A stretch of DNA of 64,000 bases from Mycolicibacterium sp. J2 (GCF_026240945.1 NZ_JAPFPY010000002.1:186001-250000), one strand, 5' to 3'. Shown: positions 32,756 to 45,937, numbered from the stretch's first letter. Notes: generated by a model not told the origin, from the letters alone. A program made the numbers and translations.

Positions 32756-34405
32756 GTGATCTTCGGCTCGCGGCGTCGAGTCCGCAGCCGCTTCCGCGGC
32801 TCCGGTCCGGTGGTACGCGGGCTGGGCGCCCTCGGCAGGGCAATCGGTTTCGCGTGGCGACGCTCGCTGCAGTTGCGCGTGGTGAGCCTGACTCTCGGGT
32901 TGTCCCTGGCCGTCATCATGGTGCTCGGTTTCGTGCTCACCAGCCAGATCACCGACCGCATCCTGGAAGTCAAGGTGCGGGCCGCCACCGAGCAGATCGA
33001 ACGTGCCCGCAACACCGTCAGCGGCATCGTCGGCGGTGAGGAGACGCGCTCACTCGACTCCAGCCTGCAGCTGGCACGCAACACCCTGATCGACCGCAAG
33101 GTCGACACCGGTGCGGGGCTGGCCGGTGCCTTCGACGCGGTCCTCGTGGTGCCCGGCGACGGGCCGCGGGCGGCCACCGCGGCGGGTCCGGTGCAGCAGA
33201 TCCCCAAGGAACTGCGCGATTTCGTCAAGGCCGGCCAGGTCAGCTATCAATACGCCACCGCGCACACCGACGGCTTCTCCGGGCCGGCGCTGATCGTCGG
33301 CAGCCCCACCTCGTCGTCGGTCCCCAATCTTGAGCTGTACCTGATCTTTCCGTTGACCAACGAGGAATCCACCATCGCGTTGGTGCGCGGCACCATGGCC
33401 ACCGGTGGCATCGTGCTGCTCGGCCTGCTCGCGGCCATCGCCCTGCTGGTGGCCCGCCAGATCGTGCTGCCGGTGCGCTCGGCATCACGGATCGCCGAGC
33501 GGTTCGCCGAAGGGCATCTGTCCGAACGCATGCCGGTCCGCGGCGAGGACGACATGGCGCGGCTGGCGGTGTCGTTCAACGACATGGCCGAAAGCCTGCA
33601 GCGCCAGATCACCAACCTCGAGGAATTCGGTAATCTGCAGCGCCGCTTCACCTCCGACGTCAGCCACGAGCTGCGCACCCCGCTGACGACGGTGCGGATG
33701 GCGGCCGACCTGATCTACGACCACAGCGAGGACCTGGACCCCGCGCTGCGCCGCTCCACCGAGCTGATGGTCAACGAACTGGACCGCTTCGAGACCCTGC
33801 TGGCCGACCTGCTGGAGATCTCCCGGCACGACGCCGGTGTCGCCGAGCTGGCGGTGGAGGCGGTCGATCTGCGCTCGGTGGTGCAGAGCGCACTCGACAA
33901 CGTGGGGCACCTGGCCGCCGACGCCGGCGTCGAGTTGGACGTCGACATGCCGTTGACCGGGGTGACCGCCGAGGTGGATCCCCGTCGGGTGGAACGCATC
34001 CTGCGCAACCTCATCGCCAACGCCATCGACCACGCCGAGCGCAAGCCGGTGCAGATCCGGATGGCTGCCGACGAGGACACCGTCGCCGTCACCGTCCGCG
34101 ACTACGGTGTCGGCCTACGCCCCGGCGAGGAGAAGCTGGTGTTCAGCCGATTCTGGCGTTCGGACCCGTCGCGGGTCCGCCGCTCCGGCGGCACCGGACT
34201 GGGCCTGGCCATCAGCATCGAGGACGCCCGGCTGCACCAGGGCCGGCTGGAGGCGTGGGGTGAGCCCGGCAAGGGTGCCTGCTTCCGGCTCACCCTGCCG
34301 CTGGTGCGTGGCCACAAGGTCACCACCAGCCCGTTGCCCCTCAAGCCCGTCGATCAAGCGGGCGCACCGCGCCGGGAACGCGAACCGGCGGGGGAGGGCG
34401 TGTGA
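32756..34405 (+). CDS. mtrB: Sensor histidine kinase MtrB
   Basis: 549 residues from a GTG (MIFGSRRR, as in M. tuberculosis). Two membrane helices flank an external domain (about residues 65-200). HAMP follows, HisKA shows [20 protein letters not shown], and HATPase_c has [11 protein letters not shown] and [17 protein letters not shown]. It senses cell-envelope or division state and phosphorylates MtrA. The end overlaps lpqB by GTGA. It is separated from mtrA by the 24-bp hairpin repeats. Confidence 0.98.
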   Translation: MIFGSRRRVRSRFRGSGPVVRGLGALGRAIGFAWRRSLQLRVVSLTLGLSLAVIMVLGFVLTSQITDRILEVKVRAATEQIERARNTVSGIVGGEETRSLDSSLQLARNTLIDRKVDTGAGLAGAFDAVLVVPGDGPRAATAAGPVQQIPKELRDFVKAGQVSYQYATAHTDGFSGPALIVGSPTSSSVPNLELYLIFPLTNEESTIALVRGTMATGGIVLLGLLAAIALLVARQIVLPVRSASRIAERFAEGHLSERMPVRGEDDMARLAVSFNDMAESLQRQITNLEEFGNLQRRFTSDVSHELRTPLTTVRMAADLIYDHSEDLDPALRRSTELMVNELDRFETLLADLLEISRHDAGVAELAVEAVDLRSVVQSALDNVGHLAADAGVELDVDMPLTGVTAEVDPRRVERILRNLIANAIDHAERKPVQIRMAADEDTVAVTVRDYGVGLRPGEEKLVFSRFWRSDPSRVRRSGGTGLGLAISIEDARLHQGRLEAWGEPGKGACFRLTLPLVRGHKVTTSPLPLKPVDQAGAPRREREPAGEGV

Positions 34406-36165
34406 CGCGCCGTCTGCTGGCCGTGCTCTGCGCAGCGGTGCTGGCCCTGTCCGGCTGCGCCGGTGTGCCGAGTTCGTCGTCACCGCAAGCGATCGGCACC
34501 GTGGAGCGTGCCGCACCACCCAGCCTGCCCACCCCGACCCCGGGCATGGACCCCGACGTCCTGCTGCGTGAATTCCTCAAGGCCACCGCCGATCCCGCCA
34601 ACCGGCACCTGGCGGCCCGCCAATTCCTCACCGAGTCGGCGTCGCGAGGCTGGGACGACGCCGGCAGTGCCCTGCTGATCGACCGGGTGGTCTTCGTCGA
34701 AACCCTTGGCCCCGAACGGGTTTCGGTGAACATGCGGGCCGACATCCTGGGTTCGCTGTCCGACATCGGGGTCTTCGAGACCGCCGAGGGGGCGCTGCCC
34801 GACCCGGGGGCCATCGAACTGGTGAAGACCTCCGGCGGCTGGCGCATCGACAAGCTGCCCAACGGGGTGTTCCTGGACTGGCAGCAGTTCCAGCAGACGT
34901 ACAAGCGCAGCACCCTGTACTTCTCCGACCCCACCGGTAAGACCGTGGTGCCCGACCCGCGCTACGTCGCGGTCGCCGACCCCGACCAGTTGGCCACCGA
35001 ACTGGTCACCAAACTGATCACCGGACCGCGCCCCGAGATGGCCCGCACCGTGCGCAACCTGCTGGCCGCGCCGCTGCGCCTGCGCGGGCCGGTGACGCGC
35101 GCCGACGGCGGCAAGACGGGGGTGGGGCGTGGCTACGGCGGCGCCCGGATCGACCTGGAGAACCTGTCCACCACCGATCCGCACACCCGCCAACTGCTTG
35201 CCGCACAGATCATCTGGACGCTGAACCGGGCCGGGATCAACGGCCCGTACGTGATCAACGCCGACGGCGCGGCGCTGGACGACCGGTTCGCCGACGGCTG
35301 GGACACCGCCGACGTGGCGGCCAGCGACCCCGGCGCGGCCGACGGTGCGGCCGCCGGCCTGCACGCCCTGATCGGCGGGTCGATGGTGTCCCTGGACGGC
35401 CAGAACGCGCCCCGGGTGCCCGGTGCCTTCGGTCAGACGCCCGGACAGGTGTCGGCGGCGTTGTCGCGCAGCGGCCAGGAGGCCGCGACGGTGGTGGTGT
35501 TGCGGCCCGGCGCCCCCGACATGTCCTCGTCGCTGTGGATCGGGCCGCTCGGCGGCAACACCGGCCAGGCCATCGACGGCCGGACCCTTACCCGGCCCAC
35601 CTGGTCACTCGACGACGCGATCTGGATCGTCGTCGACGGCAACAACGTGGTGCGCGTCCTGCAGGAGGCGGCCTCAGGGCAGCCGGCCCGCATCCCCGTG
35701 GACTCGACGGCGGTCGCGACGAAGTTCTCCGGGCCCATCTCCGAACTGCAGCTGTCCCGCGACGGCACCCGCGCCGCCATGGTGATCAACGGCCAAGTGA
35801 TCCTGGCCGGGGTCGAGCAGACCCCGGGTGGGCAGTACGCGCTGACCTATCCCCGCCGGCTGGGCTTCGGGCTCGGCGACACCGCGGTGTCGTTGTCCTG
35901 GCGCACCGGCGACGACATCGTCGTCACCCGTACCGATGCCGCGCATCCGGTGTCCTATGTGAACCTCGACGGGGTGAACTCCGACGGGCCGGCGCAGAAC
36001 CTGGTCGCGCCGGTGACCACCGTGGCGGCCAACCCGTCCACGGTGTACGTCGCCGACCAGCGCGGCGTGCTGCAGTTGTCGGGCTCCGCGGCCGAGAACG
36101 ACCTGAACTGGTCCGAGGTGCGCCCGCTGATGGTGGCCGGCGCGCTGCCGGTGTTGCCCGGCTGA
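34402..36165 (+). CDS. lpqB: Lipoprotein LpqB, MtrB accessory protein
   Basis: 587 residues from a GTG. Lipoprotein signal with LALSGC (cysteine near residue 19). A GerMN-type domain lies around residues 190-300 ([21 protein letters not shown]) and a beta-propeller-like C-terminal half follows ([12 protein letters not shown]). LpqB interacts with the MtrB extracellular domain and affects MtrA phosphorylation. It is the third gene of the mtrA-mtrB-lpqB operon. Confidence 0.97.
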   Translation: MTRRLLAVLCAAVLALSGCAGVPSSSSPQAIGTVERAAPPSLPTPTPGMDPDVLLREFLKATADPANRHLAARQFLTESASRGWDDAGSALLIDRVVFVETLGPERVSVNMRADILGSLSDIGVFETAEGALPDPGAIELVKTSGGWRIDKLPNGVFLDWQQFQQTYKRSTLYFSDPTGKTVVPDPRYVAVADPDQLATELVTKLITGPRPEMARTVRNLLAAPLRLRGPVTRADGGKTGVGRGYGGARIDLENLSTTDPHTRQLLAAQIIWTLNRAGINGPYVINADGAALDDRFADGWDTADVAASDPGAADGAAAGLHALIGGSMVSLDGQNAPRVPGAFGQTPGQVSAALSRSGQEAATVVVLRPGAPDMSSSLWIGPLGGNTGQAIDGRTLTRPTWSLDDAIWIVVDGNNVVRVLQEAASGQPARIPVDSTAVATKFSGPISELQLSRDGTRAAMVINGQVILAGVEQTPGGQYALTYPRRLGFGLGDTAVSLSWRTGDDIVVTRTDAAHPVSYVNLDGVNSDGPAQNLVAPVTTVAANPSTVYVADQRGVLQLSGSAAENDLNWSEVRPLMVAGALPVLPG

Positions 36166-36195
36166 CGTGTCGGTGCCCGGCGCCAGACTGAGCGC

Positions 36196-36828
36196 ATGCT
36201 CCTCGACCTGGTGCTGCCCGTCGAATGCGGTGGCTGCGCCGCGCCCGGCACCCCCTGGTGCCCGGTGTGCGACGCCGAGCTGCGCGCCAAGGCCGCCGAA
36301 CCACGCGTCGTGACACCCCGCCTCGATCCGGGCGTCCCGGTGCTGTCCCTGGGGCGCTACGCCGCGGTGCGCCGGCGGGCCATCGTCGCGGCCAAGGAAC
36401 ACGGCCGGGCCGACCTGATCACGCCGTTGGCGCTCGCGGTGCGCACCGGACTCACGCAGCTGCTCACCTGGGGGCTGCTGGACACGCCCCTGACCGTCGT
36501 GCCGGGACCCACCCGGTGGACCGCCGCGCGCCGGCGCGGGGGCGACCCGGTCGGCCGGGTGGCTCGGCTGGCGACCGGTGGGCTGCCCGGGGTCACCGTC
36601 ACCCGGTCCCTGCGGCTGACCGGCTTCGCCAAGGACTCGGTGGGCCTGTCCAGTGCGGACCGACAGCGCAATCTGGCCGGCCGGGTGCGCGTGCGCGTCG
36701 CGCCGACGGCCCCCGTGCTGCTGCTCGACGATGTGGTGACCACCGGGGCCACCGCGTGTGCGTCGGTCGCCGCGCTGCAAACCTGCGGCGTGTCGGTGCA
36801 GGCGGTGCTGGCCATCGCCAACGCGTGA
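36196..36828 (+). CDS. ComF-family phosphoribosyltransferase-like protein
   Basis: 210 residues. N-terminal CGGCAAPGTPWCPVC with paired cysteines looks like a small zinc finger. The C-terminal PRTase motif VLLLDDVVTTGATA binds a ribose phosphate. Homologue of Rv3242c by position (between lpqB and hpf). ComF proteins act in DNA uptake in competent bacteria; the role in mycobacteria is unproven. Confidence 0.9.
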   Translation: MLLDLVLPVECGGCAAPGTPWCPVCDAELRAKAAEPRVVTPRLDPGVPVLSLGRYAAVRRRAIVAAKEHGRADLITPLALAVRTGLTQLLTWGLLDTPLTVVPGPTRWTAARRRGGDPVGRVARLATGGLPGVTVTRSLRLTGFAKDSVGLSSADRQRNLAGRVRVRVAPTAPVLLLDDVVTTGATACASVAALQTCGVSVQAVLAIANA

Positions 36829-37130
36829 TGACCGGCGGTGACGGGGACGCCGATTGCCGCGAGATGAAGAACTCAAAACAGGTCTGCGAAATTGGTGGCA
36901 CAGTCAGGTGAACACGGACTACGTTGGGGCCAACCACCCGTGAAGGTTTCACGGCGGCACCCTTCACGGGCGCCCATGCAACCGAGCGGCTGCCAAGAAG
37001 CGGTAGGAGGTGAGTAGTCGACACCTTGCGCCGGCGGGCGCCGCTTCTGCACTGCTCCGTCGACGCGTTTCTTTGACATTCCGGGCACGCCGTGCGCGTG
37101 CGACACCGCAGGAGAAACGAGTTGTCAAGT
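36829..37130 (+). promoter_or_regulatory. hpf leader region with alternative hairpins
   Basis: 302 bp without a gene. CCCGTGAAGG (36937-36946) and CCTTCACGGG (36961-36970) form a perfect 10-bp stem with a 14-base loop. GTGAA (36940-36944) can pair instead with TTCAC (36948-36952), so the two structures exclude each other. The stem lies 160 bp before the hpf start, inside a probable long leader. No ORF or clear promoter was recognised in the rest. Confidence 0.45.
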
Positions 37131-37802
37131 ATGTCAACCCAATCCGTGCAAACCGATCGCAACACCATGGTTATGGACGAGGACGACGCACCGCGCGTCA
37201 CCAACGCCGACGTCGTCGTCAAGGGCCGTAACGTCGAGGTTCCCGACCACTTCCGGATATATGTCTCCGAGAAGCTGGCTCGGTTGGAGCGCTTCGACAA
37301 AACCATCTACCTGTTCGATGTCGAACTCGACCACGAGAAGAACCGGCGCCAGCGCAAGAACTGTCAGCACGTCGAGATCACCGCGCGCGGTCGCGGGCCC
37401 GTGGTGCGCGGCGAGGCGTGCGCGGACAGCTTCTATGCCGCGCTGGAATCGGCGGTCTGCAAACTCGAGAACCGGTTACGCCGCAGCAAGGACCGGCGCA
37501 AGATCCACTACGGCGACAAGAGACCCGTTTCGCTGCACGAGGCCACCGCGGTGATCCCGCAGGAGGAGCTGCCCAGCGAGCCCGAGCCGGCACCCAGTGA
37601 GGTGGCCGTCGACGATCATGAGCCCGGCCGGATCGTGCGCACCAAGGAGCATCAGGCCACGCCGATGACCGTCGACGACGCGCTCTACGAGATGGAGCTC
37701 GTCGGACACGATTTCTTCCTGTTCCACGACAAGGAGTCCGACCGGCCGTCGGTGGTCTATCGCAGGCACGCCTACGACTACGGCCTCATCAGGCTGGCCT
37801 GA
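37131..37802 (+). CDS. hpf: Long-form ribosome hibernation promoting factor
   Basis: 223 residues from the ATG at 37131. A TTG at 37122 is better spaced from GGAG (37110-37113) and would add three residues. The N-terminal S30AE domain spans about residues 25-125 ([28 protein letters not shown]). A charged linker follows, then the C-terminal dimerisation domain with [27 protein letters not shown] and [15 protein letters not shown]. It binds 30S subunits and inactivates ribosomes under stress (RafS/Rv3241c type). The gene ends 33 bp before a hairpin terminator. Confidence 0.96.
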   Translation: MSTQSVQTDRNTMVMDEDDAPRVTNADVVVKGRNVEVPDHFRIYVSEKLARLERFDKTIYLFDVELDHEKNRRQRKNCQHVEITARGRGPVVRGEACADSFYAALESAVCKLENRLRRSKDRRKIHYGDKRPVSLHEATAVIPQEELPSEPEPAPSEVAVDDHEPGRIVRTKEHQATPMTVDDALYEMELVGHDFFLFHDKESDRPSVVYRRHAYDYGLIRLA

Positions 37803-37835
37803 GGCCCCATCCGGCCATATCCGAGCAATATCCAG

Positions 37836-37868
37836 CACGAGCCCCCGGCGCGCAGCCGGGGGCTCGTG
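37836..37868. terminator. Hairpin terminator between hpf and secA1
   Basis: CACGAGCCCCCGGC (37836-37849) pairs perfectly with GCCGGGGGCTCGTG (37855-37868) around a 5-base loop. There is no T-run, as is common for mycobacterial intrinsic terminators. It separates hpf from secA1. Confidence 0.75.
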
Positions 37869-37968
37869 GCGTCATTCGGGTTGCATCTCGCGGGGCAGCC
37901 GACGGCGGTCACCTACGATGGACCGCAGTTACCAGCTGAGATTCCAATCCACCCGAAGAGGAAATAGC

Positions 37969-40769
<2,801 letters not shown>

Positions 40770-40773
<4 letters not shown>

Positions 40774-41276
40774 CCCAGCTGCAGCGCCACCACCTGCCAG
40801 CGCCCGGCGACCAGTTCGATGCGGGCCGCGATGACCCGCACCCGCGCACCGCGGGTATAGCTGGCGAACACCTCGGCGGCGTCGACGCGTTCGGGCCCGC
40901 ATCCGGCGGCCCGGCGCAGCCCCAGCCGGCGCAGTACCGCGGCCCCGCCGGGTTGGGGTGTCCGGGCCAGCGCCACCGTCGCATCGACGAGGCCGGGCGC
41001 CAGCAGCCCGCGCAACTGTGTGGCCGGCCGCCTGCGGTCGATCACCTCGAGCACGCGGCGCAGCGCCGCGTCGGCGAACGCGCCCGCCGGTGCCGGCACC
41101 GGCTCGGCAGGCTCGCTGCGCGGGGCGAACCGCAGATGCGGTGCGGATCTCTTGCGCAGCACCAGGGCCGGGGGCGGGCAGGCGACCGGGCCCAGTGGCG
41201 GCGGCTCGCAGTCGATGATCGGCCTCGTCACACACGAGGGGCGAGGTTCGGCGGCGGGATGCGGAAGGGTGGTCAC
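40770..41276 (-). CDS. Rv3235-family protein
   Basis: 168 residues from a GTG at 41276; longer frames upstream lack family character. N-terminus is disordered and Pro/Arg-rich. The last 110 residues fold as an alpha/beta domain ([21 protein letters not shown], then [24 protein letters not shown]). Position convergent to secA1 and divergent from the wax-ester-synthase gene matches Rv3235. Related C-terminal domains accompany SecA in actinobacteria; function unknown. The stop overlaps the secA1 end by 4 bp. Confidence 0.82.
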
Positions 41277-41481
41277 AGTGAGTCTCTCCAAGACGATTCC
41301 AGCGCTACGGCACGGACAGGACGCTGCTGGAGAGGCACAGGCATATTGATGATCGCACGGTTGCGGAGGGCTCCCACGCACCTGTGATGCGGCCCCGGGT
41401 GCATTGCCGCTAAGTTGACGGTCATTCGTGCGTTTACCTGAACGCCGGGCCGACGGACCAGGGGGGAGGGGCCACACCACG

Positions 41482-42891
41482 ATGGTGACCAGGTTGTCGG
41501 CATCGGATGCGGCCTTCTTCCACATGGAGAACACGGCGACCCCGATGTACGTGGGGTCGCTGTCCATCGTGCGTAAACCGCGTGCCGGGCTGAGTTACGA
41601 GTCGGTGCTGGAAACCGTGGAGCGCCGGCTGCCGCAGATCCCGCGCTACCGGCAGAAGGTCCGCGAGGTCAGTTTCGGCCTGGCCCGCCCGGTGTGGATC
41701 GACGACCGCGACTTCGACATCACCTATCACATCCGGCGTTCGGCGCTGCCGTCCCCGGGCAGTGACGCCCAGCTGCACGACCTGGTCGCCAGGCTGGGTT
41801 CGCGGCCGTTGGACAAGACCCGGCCGCTGTGGGAGATGTACATCGTCGAGGGGCTGACGAACAACCGGATCGCCATCTACACCAAGTCGCATCAGGCCCT
41901 GGTCAACGGGATGTCGGCGCTGGAGATCGGCCATGTGATCGCCGACCGCAGCCAGAAGCCGCCGGAGTTCGGCGAGGACATCTGGATCCCGGCCCGTGAA
42001 CCGAGCGACACCGCGCTGCTGCTGGGCGCGCTGGGTGAGTGGATCACCCGGCCCACCGCCCAGCTGGCCGCGATGCGCTCGACGGTGACCGAGGTGGCCA
42101 CCAACGCCGGCGCGCTCGTCGACGTCGGGCGCCGGGTCGCCGAGGTGGCCAAGACGGTGGCCCGTGGCACCGCGCCGAATAGCCCGCTCAACACCACCGT
42201 CTCGCGCAACCGGCGCTTCACCGTCGCCGGGCACCGTCTGGACGACTACCGGGCCCTGCGGGCCCGGTACGACTGCGACGTCAACGACGTGGTGCTGGCC
42301 GTGGTGGCCGGTGCCTTGCGGAACTGGCTGCTGTCGCGGGGCGAGCCGGTGACGGCCACCTCGACGGTGCGCGCGATGGCGCCCAACTCGGTGTACCCGG
42401 ACGCCGAGATCGATTCGACGGGGCCGGGCCAGGCCATCAGCGAGGTGTCCCCGTTCCTGGTCGACCTGCCGATCGGGGAGGGCAACGCGGTGGTCCGGCT
42501 GTCCCAGATCGCGCATGCCACCGAGTCGCATTCCACCGCGGTCAGCCTGGTCGACGCGCGCACCATCGTGACGCTGTCCGGGTTCGCGCCGCCCACCCTG
42601 CACGCCATGGGCATCCGGGTCGCCACCAGTTTCTCGGCCCGCCAGTTCAACCTGCTCATCACCAACGTGCCGGGCGCGCAGAAGCAGATGTACATCGCGG
42701 GCACCAAGCTCATCGAGACGTATGCGGTGCCCCCGCTGCTGACCAATCAGGTGCTGGCGATCGGCGTGACGTCCTACAACGGCATGCTGTATTTCGGCAT
42801 CAACGCCGACCGCGACGCGATGAGCGACGTGGACGTCTTTCCGTCGTTGTTGCGAGAGTCCTTGGACGAGTTGTTGGAGGCAGCCCGTTGA
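41482..42891 (+). CDS. Wax ester synthase/diacylglycerol acyltransferase-like protein with altered active site
   Basis: 469 residues from the ATG at 41482 (MVTRLSASDAAFFHMEN, the WS/DGAT start; GGGGGGAGGGG upstream). The conserved fold is present, including NVPGAQKQMYIAGTKL and PPLLTNQVLAIGVTSYNG. The catalytic HHxxxDG motif reads HQALVNG, with the second histidine and the aspartate replaced. If that is the only such site, acyl transfer should be impaired or altered. It sits where M. tuberculosis has Rv3234c-Rv3233c (tgs3). Confidence 0.88.
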   Translation: MVTRLSASDAAFFHMENTATPMYVGSLSIVRKPRAGLSYESVLETVERRLPQIPRYRQKVREVSFGLARPVWIDDRDFDITYHIRRSALPSPGSDAQLHDLVARLGSRPLDKTRPLWEMYIVEGLTNNRIAIYTKSHQALVNGMSALEIGHVIADRSQKPPEFGEDIWIPAREPSDTALLLGALGEWITRPTAQLAAMRSTVTEVATNAGALVDVGRRVAEVAKTVARGTAPNSPLNTTVSRNRRFTVAGHRLDDYRALRARYDCDVNDVVLAVVAGALRNWLLSRGEPVTATSTVRAMAPNSVYPDAEIDSTGPGQAISEVSPFLVDLPIGEGNAVVRLSQIAHATESHSTAVSLVDARTIVTLSGFAPPTLHAMGIRVATSFSARQFNLLITNVPGAQKQMYIAGTKLIETYAVPPLLTNQVLAIGVTSYNGMLYFGINADRDAMSDVDVFPSLLRESLDELLEAAR

Positions 42892-43385
42892 TGCGCGTGT
42901 ATGTACCGGCCACGCTGGCGATGCTGCAGCAGTTGATCGCCGACCGGGTGATCCACGCCCGCAGCGGTACGGCGTTCGCGGTCACCCCGGCCCTGCGCGA
43001 GGCGTACGCGCACGGGGACGACGAGGAGCTGGCCGAGGTGGCCCTCGGGGAGGCGGCGTTGGCGTCGCTGAGATTGCTGGCCGGCGGCGTCGGCGACCTG
43101 CCGCCGCGCCGCGTCGTGGTGGTGGCCGACGCCGACGAGGTCGCGGTGCGGCCCGACCTCGACGACGCCGTGGTGCGGCTGGCGGGCCCGATCGAGCATG
43201 ACCACATCGTGGCCGTCTACGTCGACAACGCGGCCGCGGAGGAGGCGGTGCTGGCGGCCATCGAGGTGATCGACGCCGCTGACCTCGGCGACGAGGATGC
43301 CGAGCTCACCGTCGGGGATGCGCAGGACCACGATCTGGCCTGGTACGCGCCCCAGGAGTTGCCATTCCTGCTCGAACTGCTGTGA
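42891..43385 (+). CDS. Conserved mycobacterial protein (Rv3231c type)
   Basis: 164 residues from the ATG sharing one base with the previous stop (TGATG). It starts MRVYVPATLAMLQQL and has a regular alpha/beta pattern ending WYAPQELPFLLELL. No catalytic motif known to me. M. tuberculosis has ppk2 (Rv3232c) between the two neighbours; here they are directly joined. Confidence 0.8.
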   Translation: MRVYVPATLAMLQQLIADRVIHARSGTAFAVTPALREAYAHGDDEELAEVALGEAALASLRLLAGGVGDLPPRRVVVVADADEVAVRPDLDDAVVRLAGPIEHDHIVAVYVDNAAAEEAVLAAIEVIDAADLGDEDAELTVGDAQDHDLAWYAPQELPFLLELL

Positions 43386-43430
43386 CGGTGTCGGGCCGAT
43401 CACAGGAATAAGTTACCGCCGAGTACTAGA

Positions 43431-43457
43431 TACGGCACCGTAGGTTACGGTACCGTA
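43431..43457. promoter_or_regulatory. Tandem palindromic operator before the ferredoxin reductase gene
   Basis: TACGGCACCGTA (43431-43442) and the perfect palindrome TACGGTACCGTA (43446-43457), 15 bp apart start to start and joined by GGT. The second ends 6 bp before the GTG start. TAGATA just upstream may be the -10, so the operator would cover the transcription start. The same tandem layout occurs before desA3. Confidence 0.7.
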
Positions 43458-43463
43458 GGTTTC

Positions 43464-44600
43464 GTGGCCAAGAGCACCGTCAAGAACACGGCCAATGTTG
43501 CCGATACGGTCCGTCCCTCGGTTCCGGGGCCGGCGCACTGGAAGACCCTGCGTGCCATTGCGGGCCGGATCACCACCCCGTTGCTGCCCGACGATTACCT
43601 GAAGCTGGCCAACCCGCTGTGGTCCGCGCGCGAGTTGCGCGGCAAGGTGGTCGAGGTCCGGCGTGAGACGTCGGATTCGGCGACCCTGGTGATCAAACCG
43701 GGATGGGGCTTCACCTTCGACTACGAGCCCGGCCAATACATCGGCATCGGGCTGCCGATCGACGGGCGCTGGCGGTGGCGGTCCTACTCGCTGACCTCGC
43801 CTCCGGTGACCGGCAGCGGGCGGCGCGCCACCATCAGCATCACCGTCAAGGCCATGCCCGAGGGTTTCCTGTCCACCCACCTGGTGGAGGGTGTCACGCC
43901 CGGCACCATCGTCCGGCTGGCGGCACCGCAGGGCAACTTCGTGATGCCGGATCCGGCGCCGGCCCAGGTGCTGTTCCTCACCGCTGGCTCCGGGATCACC
44001 CCGGTCATGTCGATGCTGCGCACCCTGGCCCGACACGACCAGATCACCGATATCGTCCACGTGCACTCGGCCCCCACCGAAGCCGACGTGCTGTTCGCGG
44101 CCGAACTGGCCACCCTGCACGAGACATACCCCAGCTACCGGCTGATCGTGCGGACCACTCGGACGCAGGGTCGGCTGGATCTGCTGCGCCTCGGCGAGGT
44201 GGTGCCCGATTGGCGGGACCGTCAGGTGTGGGCGTGTGGCCCGGAGGGCATGCTCGATGATGCCGAAAGGATTTGGACGGCAGCCGGATTGGGCGAGAAG
44301 CTGCACCTGGAGCGGTTCGCGGTCTCGCGGGCGGCGCCGCACGGCACCGGTGGCGCGGTGACCTTCGAGCGCAGCGGCAAGACGGTGCAGGCCGACGCGG
44401 CGACGTCGTTGATGGAGGCCGGCGAGGGCGCCGGTGTCCGGATGCCGTTCGGCTGCCGGATGGGCATCTGCCAATCCTGCGTCGTCGGCTTGTTGGACGG
44501 ACACGTGCGCGATCTGCGCACGGGCGTCGAACACGAACCGGGAACGCGTGTGCAGACGTGCGTCTCGGCGGCGTCCGGCGATTGTGTGCTGGACGCATAA
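43464..44600 (+). CDS. Ferredoxin reductase partner of the acyl-CoA desaturase (Rv3230c type)
   Basis: 378 residues from a GTG. Order: FAD domain ([26 protein letters not shown]), NAD(P) domain ([16 protein letters not shown]) and a C-terminal plant-type 2Fe-2S domain (CRMGICQSC, last cysteine in QTCVS). It passes electrons from NADPH to the desaturase encoded next, as shown for Rv3230c/DesA3. The shared operator motif suggests common control of both genes despite 71 bp between them. Confidence 0.93.
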   Translation: MAKSTVKNTANVADTVRPSVPGPAHWKTLRAIAGRITTPLLPDDYLKLANPLWSARELRGKVVEVRRETSDSATLVIKPGWGFTFDYEPGQYIGIGLPIDGRWRWRSYSLTSPPVTGSGRRATISITVKAMPEGFLSTHLVEGVTPGTIVRLAAPQGNFVMPDPAPAQVLFLTAGSGITPVMSMLRTLARHDQITDIVHVHSAPTEADVLFAAELATLHETYPSYRLIVRTTRTQGRLDLLRLGEVVPDWRDRQVWACGPEGMLDDAERIWTAAGLGEKLHLERFAVSRAAPHGTGGAVTFERSGKTVQADAATSLMEAGEGAGVRMPFGCRMGICQSCVVGLLDGHVRDLRTGVEHEPGTRVQTCVSAASGDCVLDA

Positions 44601-44620
44601 CTGTTTACCCGGAGCTAACC

Positions 44621-44647
44621 TACGGTAGCGTAGGTTACGCTAGAGTA
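44621..44647. promoter_or_regulatory. Tandem palindromic operator before desA3
   Basis: TACGGTAGCGTA (44621-44632) and TACGCTAGAGTA (44636-44647), again 15 bp apart and joined by GGT. This copies the arrangement before the reductase gene with more mismatches. It ends 24 bp before the desA3 GTG, just upstream of the AGGAGG at 44658-44663. Confidence 0.65.
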
Positions 44648-44671
44648 GGAAACGGATAGGAGGGTTGACCA

Positions 44672-45919
44672 GTGGCTATTACCGATGTGCCGGCGTTCGC
44701 ACACTTGACTGAAGCCGATATCGAGAGCCTGGCCGTCGAACTCGACGCGATCCGGCAGGACATCGAGGACTCCCGCGGCGAGCGCGACGCACGCTATATC
44801 CGCCGCACCATCGCCGCCCAGCGCGCCCTCGAGGTGGCGGGCCGGGTGATGCTGGCCGCGAGTTCGCGGCGCTCTGCCTGGTGGGCCGGTACGGCGACCC
44901 TGGGCGTGGCCAAGATCATCGAGAACATGGAGATCGGCCACAACGTCATGCACGGCCAGTGGGATTGGATGAACGATCCCGAGATTCACTCCTCGACGTG
45001 GGAGTGGGACATGAACAGTGCCTCCAAGCACTGGCGCTTCACCCACAACTTCATGCACCACAAGTACACCAACATCCTCGGCATGGACGACGATGTGGGC
45101 TACGGTCTGCTGCGCGTCACCCGCGATCAGCGGTGGAAGCCGTTCAACGCCTTCAACCTTCTCTACAACACCGCCCTGGCGATGCTGTTCGAGTGGGGCG
45201 TCGGACTGCAGCACCTGGAGCTCGGCAAGATCGCCAAGGGCCGTGACGACCGCAAGGCCACCATGGTGCGCCTCAAGGAGTTCGGCACCAAGTCCGCGCA
45301 GCAGCTGTTCAAGGACTATGTGGCCTACCCGGCGTTGACGTCGTTGTCGCCGGCCGCCACGTACAAGTCCACCGCGCGGGCCAACTTCTGGGCCAACGTG
45401 ATTCGCAATGTCTGGGCCAACGCCGTGATCTTCTGCGGTCACTTCCCGGACGGTGCGGAGAAATTCACCAAGACCGACATGGTCGGGGAGACCCGTGGTG
45501 AGTGGTACCTACGCCAGATGCTGGGCAGCGCGAACTTCCGCAACGGTCCGGTGCTGCGCTTCATGAGCGGCAACCTGTGCCACCAGATCGAACACCACAT
45601 CTACCCGGACCTGCCCAGCAACCGGCTCTATGAGGTGTCGCTGCGGGTGCAGGCGGTCTGCGAGAAGTATGACCTGCCCTACACCACCGGTTCGTTCCTG
45701 GTGCAGTACGCCAAGACGTGGCGGACCATTGCGAAGCTGTCGCTGCCGAACAAGTATCTGCGCGACACCGCCGACAACGCGCCGGAGACCCGCAGTGAGC
45801 GGATGTTCGACGAGTTGGAAGGTTTCGGGGTCGAAGATCCCGCCACCGGACGGCGTCGCGGGCTCAAGACCGCCATCGCGACGGTGCGAGGGTGGCGCCG
45901 GGACAAGCGCGCCGCTTAG
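44672..45919 (+). CDS. desA3: Membrane stearoyl-CoA delta-9 desaturase
   Basis: 415 residues from a GTG with AGGAGG. Three histidine boxes of membrane diiron desaturases: HNVMHGQWD, HNFMHHKY and HQIEHHIYPD. The hydrophobic segments are shorter than in AlkB. It makes oleoyl-CoA for membrane lipids and triacylglycerol using the reductase encoded upstream. The C-terminus (TPETRSERMFDELE region) is hydrophilic; in M. tuberculosis the DesA3 C-terminus controls turnover. Ends 18 bp before a strong hairpin. Confidence 0.96.
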   Translation: MAITDVPAFAHLTEADIESLAVELDAIRQDIEDSRGERDARYIRRTIAAQRALEVAGRVMLAASSRRSAWWAGTATLGVAKIIENMEIGHNVMHGQWDWMNDPEIHSSTWEWDMNSASKHWRFTHNFMHHKYTNILGMDDDVGYGLLRVTRDQRWKPFNAFNLLYNTALAMLFEWGVGLQHLELGKIAKGRDDRKATMVRLKEFGTKSAQQLFKDYVAYPALTSLSPAATYKSTARANFWANVIRNVWANAVIFCGHFPDGAEKFTKTDMVGETRGEWYLRQMLGSANFRNGPVLRFMSGNLCHQIEHHIYPDLPSNRLYEVSLRVQAVCEKYDLPYTTGSFLVQYAKTWRTIAKLSLPNKYLRDTADNAPETRSERMFDELEGFGVEDPATGRRRGLKTAIATVRGWRRDKRAA

Positions 45920-45937
45920 GACGTCCGGACGCCTAGC

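Noticed and set aside
30523..33228. Open frame of about 900 codons on the minus strand across tmk, mtrA and the start of mtrB
   Set aside because: Only its last 228 codons (30523-31209) are the EsxF-like gene; the rest is antisense to well-conserved genes. It also shows that long chance frames occur in this DNA, which tempers the toxin-frame overlap finding.
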